A stretch of DNA of 34,716 nt from Clostridia bacterium (GTDB taxonomy: Bacteria > Bacillota > Clostridia > TANB77 > CAG-508), in assembly GCA_900753245.1 (NCBI GenBank), contig CAADYJ010000007.1, positions 1 through 34,716 on the forward strand, in the 5' to 3' direction. The position numbers and the translations under genes are program-made. Positions 8,415 to 16,963 of the stretch are shown one piece after another. The notes under the pieces are model-generated. The model was not told where the DNA came from. It did not search any database and was given only the letters and a program-made list of their open reading frames with translations. Position 1 is the stretch's first letter. Each line of letters opens with the position of its first letter.

Positions 8415-10616
8415 ATGCAAGAAGCAAAAGTACAATATACAATAGAAGATATTGTAAATAAAATGAAAAAGAATAACAAAAAATCAGATATAAAACTTAT
8501 AATGAAAGCATACAACTATGCAAAAGAAAATCATGGTGATCAATTAAGAAAATCAGGAGAGCCATACATAATTCATCCAATTCAAGTTGCTTATACATTA
8601 GCAGAATTGGAATTAGACGATGCAACTATTTGTGCTGCGCTTCTTCATGATGTTGTAGAAGACACAGAAGTTACACATCAAGACTTAATAAATGAGTTTG
8701 GAATAGAAATTGCAGAAATGGTAGATGGTGTAACAAAACTTAGCAAATTAAATTATGAATCTGTAGAAGAAGCACAAGTTGAGAATTACAGAAAAATGTT
8801 CCTAGCAATGGGAAAAGATATACGTGTTATAATGATAAAACTTTCAGATAGGCTTCATAATATGAGAACATTAAAATATTTATCAAGAGATAGACAAATA
8901 GCAAATGCAAAAGAAACAATGGATTTATATGCACCACTTGCAAATAGACTTGGTATATATTCTTTAAAATGGGAATTAGAAGATTTATCTTTTAAATATT
9001 TATATCCAGAAGAATATAGAGAAATAGTAGAAGGAATAGATAGAAAAAGAGAAGAACGTTTACAATTTATAGACAAAATAGAAGAACAAATAAAACAAGA
9101 ACTAAAAAAACAAAAAATAGAAGCAGAAATTACAGGACGTGCAAAACACTTATATAGTATTTATAGAAAAATGAAAAGGGACAATATCACTTTAGACCAA
9201 ATATATGATTTATTTGCACTTCGTATAATTGTAAATTCAGTAAAAGATTGTTATGCAGCATTAGGTGTAGTGCATGAACTATATAATCCAATGCCAGGAA
9301 GATTTAAAGACTATATTGCAGTTCCAAAACCAAACATGTACCAATCATTACACACAACATTAATTGGAGAAAAAGGAACACCATTTGAAGTACAAATTCG
9401 TACTTGGGATATGCATAGAATTGCAGAATACGGAATTGCTGCACACTGGGCTTACAAAGAGGCAAGCTTTGCAAGAGGGAAAAAGGCAAATGTAAAAGTT
9501 TCAGAGGACAAGTTAGCATGGCTTCGTGAAACATTAGAGTGGCAAAAAGATATGCAAGACCCACAAGAATTTTTAAATACATTAAAGACAGAATTATTTG
9601 AAGATGAAGTATATGTATTTACTCCAAAAGGAGATATAAAAGTACTTCCAAGTGGTAGTACGCCAATAGATTATGCATATAGCATACATGCTGAAATAGG
9701 TCATCATATGACAGGATGTAAAATAAATAGTAAAATGATGCCAATAATAACAAAATTACATAATGGAGACATAATAGAAATAATTACATCAGATAATGCA
9801 AAAGGACCAAGTAGAGACTGGCTTAAATTTATAAAAAGTTCTACAGCAAAAAATAAAATCAACGCATGGTTTAAGAAAAACCAAAGAGAAGAAAACATAG
9901 TAAAAGGAAAAGACTTAATAGAAAAAGAAATAAAACGTATAGGAATGAGTTATGATGATTTATTTAAGCAAGAATTTATACAAGGAGCATTAAATAGATA
10001 TAAATTTAACTCCATAGAAGATATGTATGCATCAGTAGGATTTGGAGCAATAACTTCCGGAAAAGTAATAGCAAGAATACTAGAAGAATATAGAAAAGTA
10101 CATAAAGAAGAAAATGTTGAACAAAAATTAGAAGAATTAAGCAAAGAAAAAAATACAGCAAAACCTTCAAAATCTGGTGTAGTGGTAAAAGGAATAGATA
10201 ATTGCTTAGTAAAACTTTCAAAATGTTGTAATCCTGTACCAGGAGATAATATAGTAGGATATATAACAAGAGGAAGAGGAGTATCAGTTCATAGAGCAGA
10301 CTGTAAAAATTTAAAAGATTTATTTTTAGATGAAGAAAGCAGAATGATAGATGTATATTGGTACACAGAAAAAGAAGCGGCATATAATGTAGACATTGAA
10401 ATATTTGCAAATGATAGAAGCGGATTACTTGCAGACATAATTTCTCAAATAAGTACTACAAAAACAAAACTAGTTGCGGTAAACTGTAGAGCAAATAAAG
10501 AAAGGATTGCAATAACAGATATAACAATAGAAGTAGAAGATTTAGAACAATTAAATAATGTATTAAAGGCAATTAGAAAAGTTGATAGTGTGTATGAAGT
10601 TAAACGTAAAAAATAG
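8415..10616 (+). CDS. relA: Bifunctional (p)ppGpp synthetase/hydrolase Rel
   Basis: Makes and degrades the stringent-response alarmones at the ribosome; about 733 aa, a full-length Rel. Order: HD hydrolase domain with LLHDVVEDTEVT and KLSDRLHNMRTL; synthetase domain with GRFKDYIAVPKPN, YQSLHTT and EVQIRTWDMH; TGS domain (VYVFTPKGDIKVLPSGSTP); a cysteine-containing region with LSKCCNPVPGD; and a C-terminal ACT domain. The RFKD motif and intact HD residues fit a bifunctional enzyme rather than a synthetase-only RelA. I chose ATG at 8415 because GGAAG then has normal spacing; GTG at 8406 is the alternative. It is separately transcribed, divergent from the small membrane protein. Confidence 0.96.
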   Translation: MQEAKVQYTIEDIVNKMKKNNKKSDIKLIMKAYNYAKENHGDQLRKSGEPYIIHPIQVAYTLAELELDDATICAALLHDVVEDTEVTHQDLINEFGIEIAEMVDGVTKLSKLNYESVEEAQVENYRKMFLAMGKDIRVIMIKLSDRLHNMRTLKYLSRDRQIANAKETMDLYAPLANRLGIYSLKWELEDLSFKYLYPEEYREIVEGIDRKREERLQFIDKIEEQIKQELKKQKIEAEITGRAKHLYSIYRKMKRDNITLDQIYDLFALRIIVNSVKDCYAALGVVHELYNPMPGRFKDYIAVPKPNMYQSLHTTLIGEKGTPFEVQIRTWDMHRIAEYGIAAHWAYKEASFARGKKANVKVSEDKLAWLRETLEWQKDMQDPQEFLNTLKTELFEDEVYVFTPKGDIKVLPSGSTPIDYAYSIHAEIGHHMTGCKINSKMMPIITKLHNGDIIEIITSDNAKGPSRDWLKFIKSSTAKNKINAWFKKNQREENIVKGKDLIEKEIKRIGMSYDDLFKQEFIQGALNRYKFNSIEDMYASVGFGAITSGKVIARILEEYRKVHKEENVEQKLEELSKEKNTAKPSKSGVVVKGIDNCLVKLSKCCNPVPGDNIVGYITRGRGVSVHRADCKNLKDLFLDEESRMIDVYWYTEKEAAYNVDIEIFANDRSGLLADIISQISTTKTKLVAVNCRANKERIAITDITIEVEDLEQLNNVLKAIRKVDSVYEVKRKK

Positions 10617-10618
10617 GT

Positions 10619-10742
10619 AAAACAAATGAAAAACTTCGTATTACTTCGTTATTGAAAACTTGAAAAATACTCGACGTACAAAACGTACGCCTCCGTTTTT
10701 TCAGCTTTCAATGCCTAGTACTACTCGTTTTTGATTTGTTTT
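10619..10742. repeat. Long imperfect palindrome between rel and the NUDIX gene
   Basis: The ends AAAACAAATGAAAAAC (10619-10634) and GTTTTTGATTTGTTTT (10727-10742) are complementary apart from the TG/GA step. The interior pairs partly (ATTGAAA with TTTCAAT), and the centre has CGTAC and GTACG around AAAAC. The whole is about 124 nt and looks like a miniature inverted-repeat element or a large RNA hairpin. It ends shortly before the NUDIX start codon. Its GC-richer centre is unlike the surroundings. Confidence 0.5.
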
Positions 10743-10766
10743 AGAAGAAAGAAGAGAATAGTAGGC

Positions 10767-11366
10767 ATGAATAATAAAGAAATACTAAATAAAATTAGAA
10801 ATTTATCTTTACAAGAACAAAGAAATATGTCTTATGATGAATTGAAGAAAATAATAGAAAAATTATCTTCTGATGAAATAATTGAATTAAGCAATATTAT
10901 AGGATATCCCGTATTTACTAGATTATGTATGGGAGAACTAAAGCACAGATTTGTTTTGTTACAAGATGGTGCAGCTGCTATTATATTAAATAGTAAAAAT
11001 CAAATTTTATTACAAAGTAGAGCAGATAGAGATAAATGGGGACTTCCTGGTGGTTGTCAAGAATTAGGAGAAAGATTTCAAGATACTATTATTAGAGAAA
11101 TAAAAGAAGAAACTAATTTAGATGTAAAAGAGGAAAATTTAGAACTAGTAGATATAGTTTCAGGAGAATCTAGAAGAAATGATTATCCAAATGGAGATGT
11201 GGTAATTAATAATACAGTTTTATATTGCATAAAAAAATATTCAGGAGAATTAAAATGGGACAATGAGTCTAAAAATATGAAATTCTTTGATATTGATAAA
11301 TTACCAGAGAATCAAAATGATCCAGATTTAATACAAATATATTTAAAAAGAAGGAAAAACAAATGA
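10767..11366 (+). CDS. NUDIX hydrolase
   Basis: A 199-aa protein with a helical N-terminal extension of about 60 residues and a NUDIX domain that hydrolyses nucleoside-diphosphate-linked substrates with Mg2+. The NUDIX box is present: G96, E102, then REIKEET at 110-116, preceded by KWGLPGG. The substrate is not predictable. I use ATG at 10767; the frame is open back to 10731, but that would begin inside the palindrome. The binding site GTAGG is weak and close. The stop overlaps the ATG of the next gene by 4 nt, so the two are translationally coupled. Confidence 0.85.
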   Translation: MNNKEILNKIRNLSLQEQRNMSYDELKKIIEKLSSDEIIELSNIIGYPVFTRLCMGELKHRFVLLQDGAAAIILNSKNQILLQSRADRDKWGLPGGCQELGERFQDTIIREIKEETNLDVKEENLELVDIVSGESRRNDYPNGDVVINNTVLYCIKKYSGELKWDNESKNMKFFDIDKLPENQNDPDLIQIYLKRRKNK

Positions 11367-12013
11367 TATTAAAAAGATTAAAAGTAAATACGGCATTAGG
11401 AGAGCCAACAAATTGCTATATAGTAGAAGATGAAGAAAGCAGAGAAACAATGGTTATAGATCCGGGTGGAGAAGCAGATAAAATTATAGATATGCTAGAT
11501 ACATTAGGAATAGACAAGTTAAAATATATATATTTAACACATTGTCATGGAGACCATTTTGGAGCAATATTAGAAGTAAAAGCAAAAAAAGGTGGAAAAG
11601 TATTAATTCATAGAGACGATGCGGAAGGATTGTATAATCCTGAAATAAGCCTAACTTATTACATAGGAATGGCAGATATAGAATTAGAAGCAGATTCAAG
11701 AGTAGATGAAGGAGATATAATCCATTTAGGAAATCTAGAATTTAAAGTAATTCATACACCAGGGCACACAAAAGGAGGAACATGTTTATACTGCGAAAAA
11801 GAAGCTTTATTATTTTCAGGAGATACATTATTTAAAGGAACATGGGGAAGAACAGACTTGCCAACAAGCAGTTTTCCAGATATAATAGAATCAATAACCA
11901 AAAAACTAACAATACTTCCGGATGACACAATAGTATATCCAGGTCATGGAAGAATGACAACAATAAGAGAAGAAGAACCAATATACTTAGAACTAAAACC
12001 AAGATTAGATTAA
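11363..12013 (+). CDS. Metallo-beta-lactamase-fold hydrolase (glyoxalase II-like)
   Basis: A 216-aa protein of the hydroxyacylglutathione hydrolase-like branch. The metal-binding motif THCHGDH is at 59-65, followed by HTPGHTKGGT, FSGDTLF and VYPGHGRMT, which supply the remaining metal ligands. A two-metal centre is likely; the substrate is unknown, and in organisms without glutathione it is often a generic thioester hydrolase. It overlaps the NUDIX gene by 4 nt and probably shares its transcript. A very strong palindrome follows. Confidence 0.85.
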   Translation: MILKRLKVNTALGEPTNCYIVEDEESRETMVIDPGGEADKIIDMLDTLGIDKLKYIYLTHCHGDHFGAILEVKAKKGGKVLIHRDDAEGLYNPEISLTYYIGMADIELEADSRVDEGDIIHLGNLEFKVIHTPGHTKGGTCLYCEKEALLFSGDTLFKGTWGRTDLPTSSFPDIIESITKKLTILPDDTIVYPGHGRMTTIREEEPIYLELKPRLD

Positions 12014-12015
12014 AG

Positions 12016-12118
12016 CTAAACTATTAGGGACGGGCCTTTTTAGTTTAGTAAGTAATCAAATAGGTAAAAAATAGAAAATATATAACTAAACTAAAAAGGC
12101 CCGTCCCTAATAGTTTAG
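12016..12118. repeat. Double-arm AGGGACGG palindrome
   Basis: Perfect 33-nt inverted arms lie at 12016-12048 and 12086-12118, separated by 37 nt, with further pairs outside. Each arm also starts with CTAAACTA and ends with TAGTTTAG, so each can fold alone. The core AGGGACGGG matches the elements after glgP and pyk. It fills the space between the hydrolase and hisS and would be a strong terminator or RNA structure. Confidence 0.8.
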
Positions 12119-12138
12119 TTTTAATAGGAGGAAATAAA

Positions 12139-13446
12139 ATGAGTAAAATAGAACCAAGAACATTGCCAGGCTTTATGGAACTGCTACCCAAAGAGCAAAT
12201 TCTATTTAATAAAATGAAAGAAAAAATACGAAAATCATATGAAAAATTTGGCTTTTTACCAATAGATACACCAATAATAGAAATGTCAGATGTACTTTTA
12301 GCAAAAGCTGGAGGAGAAACAGAAAAACAAATCTATCGTTTCCAAAAAGGAGACAATGATTTGGCACTTCGTTTCGATTTAACAGTACCACTTGCAAAAT
12401 ATGTAACTGAATATTATAACGATTTAAGCTTTCCTTTTAGAAGATATCAAATAGGGAAAGTATATCGTGGAGAAAGACCTCAAAAAGGAAGATTCCGTGA
12501 ATTTTATCAATGTGACATAGATATTATAGGTGATGGAGAATTAAGCATAATAAATGATGCTGAAATGCCAGCTGTAATATATAGTACAATTAAAGATTTA
12601 GGATTTGAAGATTTTACAATATGCATAAACAATCGTAAATTATTATCTGGTCTATTCAAGGAGCTAGATTTAGAAGAAAAATCTGTAGATATTATGCGTA
12701 TAATAGATAAAATTGAAAAAATAGGCAAAGAAAACGTTATAGAATGCTTAAAAGATTTAGAATTAAGCGAAAACCAAATAAATGCTATAATAAACTTTAT
12801 TGAAATTGACGGAACAACTGAAGAAAAAATAAATTCATTAGAAAAATTAAATTATACTAATGAAATATTTAATGAAGGTTTAGAAGAACTAAAACAAGTT
12901 GTAAAATATGTTAAAGCCTTTGGTGTTCCAGATTCTAACTTTAAAGTAGACTTAACAATAGCAAGAGGTTTAGACTATTACACAGGAACAGTTTATGAAA
13001 CATTTTTAAATGAATATCGTGAATTAGGAAGTGTATGTTCAGGTGGAAGATATGATAATTTAGCAGAATATTATACAGATAAAAAATTACCTGGAGTAGG
13101 AATCTCTATAGGATTAACAAGATTATTTTATAAATTAAATGAACTAAATGCACTAAAAGAAGAGCAAAATTCAATCGCAAAAGTCTTAGTAGTTTCAATG
13201 GTAGAAGATAATTCAAAGGCATTAGAAGTAGCAACAGAATTAAGAAACGAGAATATAAACGCAGAAGTTTATTTAGAAAACAAAAAAATAAAAGCTAAAT
13301 TCAAATATGCAGATAAACTTGATATTCCATATGTTATAGTAATAGGAGAAGATGAAATAGCAAATAATACAGTTACTTTAAAAAATATGCAAACAGGAGA
13401 GCAAGAAACTCTAAAAATAGAAGAAGTAATTAAGAAAATTAAATAA
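12139..13446 (+). CDS. hisS: Histidyl-tRNA synthetase
   Basis: Charges tRNA-His; 435 aa, class II synthetase. Seen: motif 1 region near the N-terminus (KIEPRTLPGFMELLP and IDTPIIE), motif 2 FRRYQIGKVYRGERPQKGRFREF, the HisA block RGLDYYTGTVYE, and motif 3 GVGISIGLTRLF. A C-terminal anticodon-binding domain is present (about residues 345-435). AGGAGG stands 8 nt before the ATG. The 12016-12118 palindrome precedes it; I see no T-box specifier structure there. It is followed by a strong terminator. Confidence 0.97.
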   Translation: MSKIEPRTLPGFMELLPKEQILFNKMKEKIRKSYEKFGFLPIDTPIIEMSDVLLAKAGGETEKQIYRFQKGDNDLALRFDLTVPLAKYVTEYYNDLSFPFRRYQIGKVYRGERPQKGRFREFYQCDIDIIGDGELSIINDAEMPAVIYSTIKDLGFEDFTICINNRKLLSGLFKELDLEEKSVDIMRIIDKIEKIGKENVIECLKDLELSENQINAIINFIEIDGTTEEKINSLEKLNYTNEIFNEGLEELKQVVKYVKAFGVPDSNFKVDLTIARGLDYYTGTVYETFLNEYRELGSVCSGGRYDNLAEYYTDKKLPGVGISIGLTRLFYKLNELNALKEEQNSIAKVLVVSMVEDNSKALEVATELRNENINAEVYLENKKIKAKFKYADKLDIPYVIVIGEDEIANNTVTLKNMQTGEQETLKIEEVIKKIK

Positions 13447-13454
13447 CAATATTT

Positions 13455-13496
13455 AAAAAAAGTATATATATTATTTGGAATATATATACTTTTTTT
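13455..13496 (+). terminator. Terminator after hisS
   Basis: A perfect 18-bp stem with arms 13455-13472 and 13479-13496, loop ATTTGG, and the T run built into the right arm. The A run on the left would also make it work on the other strand. Confidence 0.85.
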
Positions 13497-13525
13497 GTAT
13501 ATGATTGAAATATCTAATTCTGTTA

Positions 13526-13554
13526 GCATAAATTCCTAAGTACAAGCATATACT
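13526..13554 (+). promoter_or_regulatory. Possible sporulation-sigma promoter of spoIIP
   Basis: GCATAAAT and, 13 nt later, CATATACT resemble the -35 and -10 of mother-cell sigma-E promoters. spoIIP belongs to the sigma-E regulon in Bacillus. The match is weak and could be chance in AT-rich DNA. Confidence 0.3.
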
Positions 13555-13587
13555 AATATATAATAGGTTTGTACAAGGGGAAAAAGA

Positions 13588-14700
13588 ATGTTAGTTATAA
13601 AAGGAAAAGATGTTATAAAATGGATATTAAAAATAGTAGCTGTAGCTTTAATACTATTTTTTATAACCAAATTTTTTATACCAATTTCTAAAGGAACAGA
13701 TAAAATTATTAACAATATAGAAAAAGAAAAATTAATTAGTTGTATAGATGATAATATACCAGCAATAAAACAAGTTAATTCTAATAATAGTGAAGAAGAG
13801 CAAAGAGAAAAAATAAATCCATTAAATATAATAGTAAATATGCAATTAAATATGATAAGTCAAACAAAACCGAAAGAAGAAAGCAAGAATAAAGAAAATA
13901 ATGATCAATCAAATGTGCAAAATGAACAAATAGAACAAGCTCAAACAGGCCTTTCAACTCAAATTATAGAAAATAACGTTCCAACTAAATTTACCAATTC
14001 ATATAACGGTGTACAAGTAAAAAATGAGACTTCATATAATTTAACACAAGAAATGTTAAACCCAGATATAACAGTAAACAGCAGTAATATAATAATATTT
14101 CATACACACACATGTGAAAGTTATACACCTACCGAAAAATATAATTATGAACAAACAGGAACATATAGAACTACAGACTTAAATTATAATGTAGTAAAAG
14201 TAGGAACAGAACTTACAAACCAACTAAATAGCTATGGTTATAAAGTATTACATAATACAACATATCATGATTACCCCGCATATAGTGGGTCATATGGGAG
14301 ATCTTTAACTACAGTAAAAGATATTTTAAGTCAAAATACAAATACAGATGTAGTAATAGACCTACATCGTGATGCAATAGGAGATTATTCATACAGTCCA
14401 AAAGTAAAAATAGGAGAAGAGGAAGTTGCTCAATTAATGTTTGTAATAGGAACAGATGGAGGAGGGCTAGAACATCCAAATTGGAATCAAAATCTAAAAT
14501 TTGCAATAAAGGTACAAGAAAAAGCAAATGAATTGTACCCAGGTTTATTTAAACCAATAATATTAAGAAATAGTAGATATAATCAACATTTAACAAGAGC
14601 AGCATGCATAATTGAAGTTGGTGCTACAGGAAACACTATGGAACAATGCTTAGGGAGTATGAAATATTTAGCAAAAGTAATGAGTGAAGTAATGAAATAA
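13588..14700 (+). CDS. spoIIP: Stage II sporulation protein P (peptidoglycan hydrolase)
   Basis: A 370-aa membrane-anchored amidase/endopeptidase that thins septal peptidoglycan during forespore engulfment, working with SpoIID and SpoIIM. There is one N-terminal transmembrane segment (about residues 11-33), a low-complexity linker rich in E, K, N and Q to about residue 125, and a C-terminal SpoIIP catalytic domain with IIFHTHTCESYTP, VVIDLHRDAIG and the block LRNSRYNQHLTRAACIIEVG. The HTH...E, H and E residues expected to hold zinc are present. Its presence indicates an endospore former. GGGG is the binding site before ATG at 13588. Confidence 0.92.
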   Translation: MLVIKGKDVIKWILKIVAVALILFFITKFFIPISKGTDKIINNIEKEKLISCIDDNIPAIKQVNSNNSEEEQREKINPLNIIVNMQLNMISQTKPKEESKNKENNDQSNVQNEQIEQAQTGLSTQIIENNVPTKFTNSYNGVQVKNETSYNLTQEMLNPDITVNSSNIIIFHTHTCESYTPTEKYNYEQTGTYRTTDLNYNVVKVGTELTNQLNSYGYKVLHNTTYHDYPAYSGSYGRSLTTVKDILSQNTNTDVVIDLHRDAIGDYSYSPKVKIGEEEVAQLMFVIGTDGGGLEHPNWNQNLKFAIKVQEKANELYPGLFKPIILRNSRYNQHLTRAACIIEVGATGNTMEQCLGSMKYLAKVMSEVMK

Positions 14701-14703
14701 AAA

Positions 14704-14736
14704 ACACCCCCAAAAGGTCCAGGTATTTTTGGGGTC
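14704..14736 (+). terminator. GGTCCAGG-family palindrome after spoIIP
   Basis: The ACCCCCAAAA and TTTTTGGGGT arms surround GGTCCAGGT. The same sequence, apart from one or two positions, forms each arm of the inverted repeat at 27792-27902. It starts 4 nt after the spoIIP stop and probably ends that transcript. Confidence 0.65.
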
Positions 14737-14821
14737 ATTTTAAAGCTGTTTTATTTGGAAATTTTAAAAATATTTAAGGAAATTTAGAATAAAATAAAAG
14801 CAAAAAAATTAAAAATACCTA

Positions 14822-14851
14822 TTGACAATAAAGAGCAAAATGTGCTAATAT
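14822..14851 (+). promoter_or_regulatory. Promoter of tRNA-Leu
   Basis: Consensus TTGACA (14822-14827), an 18-nt spacer and TAATAT (14846-14851) with TGC before it, an extended -10. It starts about 20 nt before the tRNA. Confidence 0.65.
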
Positions 14852-14871
14852 AAATAATGTCGATAGGAAAT

Positions 14872-14954
14872 GCGGATGTGGCGAAACTGGCAGACGCGCT
14901 AGACTTAGGATCTAGTCCGAAAGGGTGGGGGTTCAAGTCCTCTCATCCGCACCA
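14872..14954 (+). tRNA. tRNA-Leu (anticodon UAG)
   Basis: Acceptor arms GCGGATG and CATCCGC pair perfectly, followed by A73 and an encoded CCA. The anticodon stem CTAGA/TCTAG holds loop CTTAGGA, giving anticodon UAG. A long variable arm (TCCGAAAGGGTGGG region) and the T-loop GGTTCAAGTCC are typical of a class II leucine tRNA. It reads CUN codons. A hairpin terminator follows. Confidence 0.97.
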
Positions 14955-14959
14955 GTATG

Positions 14960-15002
14960 GATGTTTTTATAGGATTTTATAGTTCTATAAAGACATCTTT
15001 TT
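14960..15002 (+). terminator. Terminator after tRNA-Leu
   Basis: GATGTTTTTATAG (14960-14972) pairs with CTATAAAGACATC (14985-14997) with one G-T pair, followed by T residues. It lies only a few bases from the end of the convergent recombinase gene. Confidence 0.7.
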
Positions 15003-15004
15003 AT

Positions 15005-16717
15005 TTATGCTAATAATTTAGGGGCGTATTTCACATTTACGCCTTTTCTTGTATTTATTGATACATTAACATCAGGTAATTTTGGCAAGTCAGGAATTTC
15101 TAATGTTCCTATGCAATTCCAATATATAGTTATAATTTGTACTGTTTCGCCATTTGCTAATTTTTCAGCGTGATTTATTTTAATTTCGTCTATAAGTTCG
15201 TTTAACATTTGTCTTGTTAATTTTTTCACTCTTGTATATTTGTGAACAGTAGCAATAAACATATCTGCTGTGATGTTCTTTTCTTCTTCTTTGTCTAATT
15301 CTTCACGTAATACTTTGATTTTTTCTGCAATTTCCGTTTGTTCCTCTGTATATGTTTTAGACATTCTTGCAAATCTTTTATCATCTATTTTGCCTGATAT
15401 ATTGTCCTCATACATACGATTAAAAATATTGTCCAAGTCTTTATCTCTTTTAATTAAAGAATTAAGTTCTTTTTGTTTGCTTTGTTTATTCTTTTCAACT
15501 GATGTTTTAGCACTACCCATTATAACCTCTGCAAATTCTTTTTCATATTGCGTAGCAAATTTTGTTAATCTACGAATTTCTTTGATTATAACTTGTTCTA
15601 AAAAATCAACACGTATATAATGTGTTTGTGTGCAACTACCACGTTTATTATTACTTGAACAATTAAAATATTTTATATCGTGATTTTTTTGATTAAAATG
15701 ATAGTTTAGATTAGAACCGCAGTCAGCACAAGTAAGTAATCCTGAAAATATATTTGTTTCTCCTTTTGATGTTTTACGTTTTCTTGTTGTTTTGCCACGT
15801 TTTGCTTGTACACGTTCAAAATCCTCACGACTTATAATAGGGGTGTGAACATCTTTAAATATTGCAATGTTTTCAGGTTTGTTTTTTAATCTTTTCTTTA
15901 ATTTATAAGATTTTGAATATGTCTTAAAGTTTATGACATCTCCAACATATTCTTGTAGAGTTAGTATTTTTACAATGGTAGAAGAATTCCAAAAGCAAGG
16001 ATTTTCTGTATTTCTTAATCCACCACGATTTAATCCTTTACTTTTCCAATAATTCATAGGTGTTAAGATATTGTCATTAGTTAATCCTTCTGCAATTTGT
16101 TCAGTTCCTTTGCCACCTAAAAACTCGTTATAAATTCTACGTACAATTTTTGCGGGTTCTTCATCAATAATCCACATTTTAGGATTATTAGGGTCTTTTA
16201 TATAGCCATAAGGTGGGAGAGCGAGAGGTTCTCCTGCATTACCTTTTACAAAGTTAGTTAATCTACGTTTTTTGCTTATATCTCTTGAATAGTATTCAGC
16301 AGTAATATTCATAAATCCAATAAAAGGATTTTCGCCTTCTGCACTATCTATACCTTCGCCAACAGAGATAAACCTTATATCATTTTCAGGGAATATTTCC
16401 TCAATATAAAGTCCTGCTCTTATATAATCCCTTGCAAATCTTGTAACATCTTTTACTATAACTGCTGAAAATATTGCTGTACCATTTTCTACTTGTTCTA
16501 TCATTTTTTTAAAATTTTTACGATTTTTGTTTGTTCCTGATACACCGTCATCAACGAACTCAATGAAATTTATAAATCCTTTTTCTCGTCCTACTTTTTG
16601 CAATAATTTTCTTTGATTTTGTATTGAATAACTTTCATCTAATCCATCATCACGGCTTATACGTAAATAAAGTGCTGCGGTATTATTTATATTTATTTTA
16701 CTTTTTGACTGTTTCAT
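15005..16717 (-). CDS. Large serine recombinase (integrase of the mobile element)
   Basis: A 570-aa site-specific recombinase that would integrate and excise the element. Order: N-terminal resolvase catalytic domain with YLRISRDDGLDES (catalytic serine S21), GVSGTNKNRKNF and VKDVTRFARDYIRAG; a recombinase domain with LPPYGY; a zinc ribbon with CADCGSN and later FNCSSNNKRGSC; then a C-terminal coiled coil rich in K and E (about residues 400-480). The start is ATG at 16717, which has AAAGGAGG; the longer frame to 16747 has no such site. It is the last gene of a minus-strand block and its 3' end lies close to the tRNA-Leu terminator, placing one element end there. Confidence 0.93.
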   Translation of the reverse strand: MKQSKSKININNTAALYLRISRDDGLDESYSIQNQRKLLQKVGREKGFINFIEFVDDGVSGTNKNRKNFKKMIEQVENGTAIFSAVIVKDVTRFARDYIRAGLYIEEIFPENDIRFISVGEGIDSAEGENPFIGFMNITAEYYSRDISKKRRLTNFVKGNAGEPLALPPYGYIKDPNNPKMWIIDEEPAKIVRRIYNEFLGGKGTEQIAEGLTNDNILTPMNYWKSKGLNRGGLRNTENPCFWNSSTIVKILTLQEYVGDVINFKTYSKSYKLKKRLKNKPENIAIFKDVHTPIISREDFERVQAKRGKTTRKRKTSKGETNIFSGLLTCADCGSNLNYHFNQKNHDIKYFNCSSNNKRGSCTQTHYIRVDFLEQVIIKEIRRLTKFATQYEKEFAEVIMGSAKTSVEKNKQSKQKELNSLIKRDKDLDNIFNRMYEDNISGKIDDKRFARMSKTYTEEQTEIAEKIKVLREELDKEEEKNITADMFIATVHKYTRVKKLTRQMLNELIDEIKINHAEKLANGETVQIITIYWNCIGTLEIPDLPKLPDVNVSINTRKGVNVKYAPKLLA

Positions 16718-16797
16718 TTTTCCTCCTTTCGGCACAGTCAAAAGCAATATTTACATTACATTTATTATTATATTACTTTTAACCTGCTATTGCAAAG

Positions 16798-16959
16798 TTA
16801 AGTATCATTATTTGTATTTTCAATATCAGTCTGCATAAGCTTTAATAAAATTCTATTCAAGTTAGGAGCATTTTCAGTTTTGTATATAGCACATACAACT
16901 GCTGTCAATTTTCCTATTTGATATGAACTATATGTAATTTTTCTTTCTTTTTGTTCCAT
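16798..16959 (-). CDS. Small mobile-element protein, unknown
   Basis: 53 aa from the ATG at 16959, which has AAGGAG at good spacing; the longer frame to 16986 overlaps the relaxase gene. Basic N-terminus (MEQKERK), then a mixed helical segment ending in acidic residues. It lies between relaxase and integrase, a place where small excision or regulatory proteins are often found, but I recognise no motif. Confidence 0.5.
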   Translation of the reverse strand: MEQKERKITYSSYQIGKLTAVVCAIYKTENAPNLNRILLKLMQTDIENTNNDT

Positions 16960-16963
16960 TGAT

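Noticed and set aside
12014..12138. T-box leader before hisS
   Set aside because: No specifier loop or T-box antiterminator sequence seen; the space is filled by a palindrome of a dispersed family.
14872..14954. tRNA-Leu as the integration target of the element
   Set aside because: The tRNA is complete with its own terminator, no duplicated 3' end was found, and large serine recombinases do not usually use tRNA genes. Adjacency alone is not enough.
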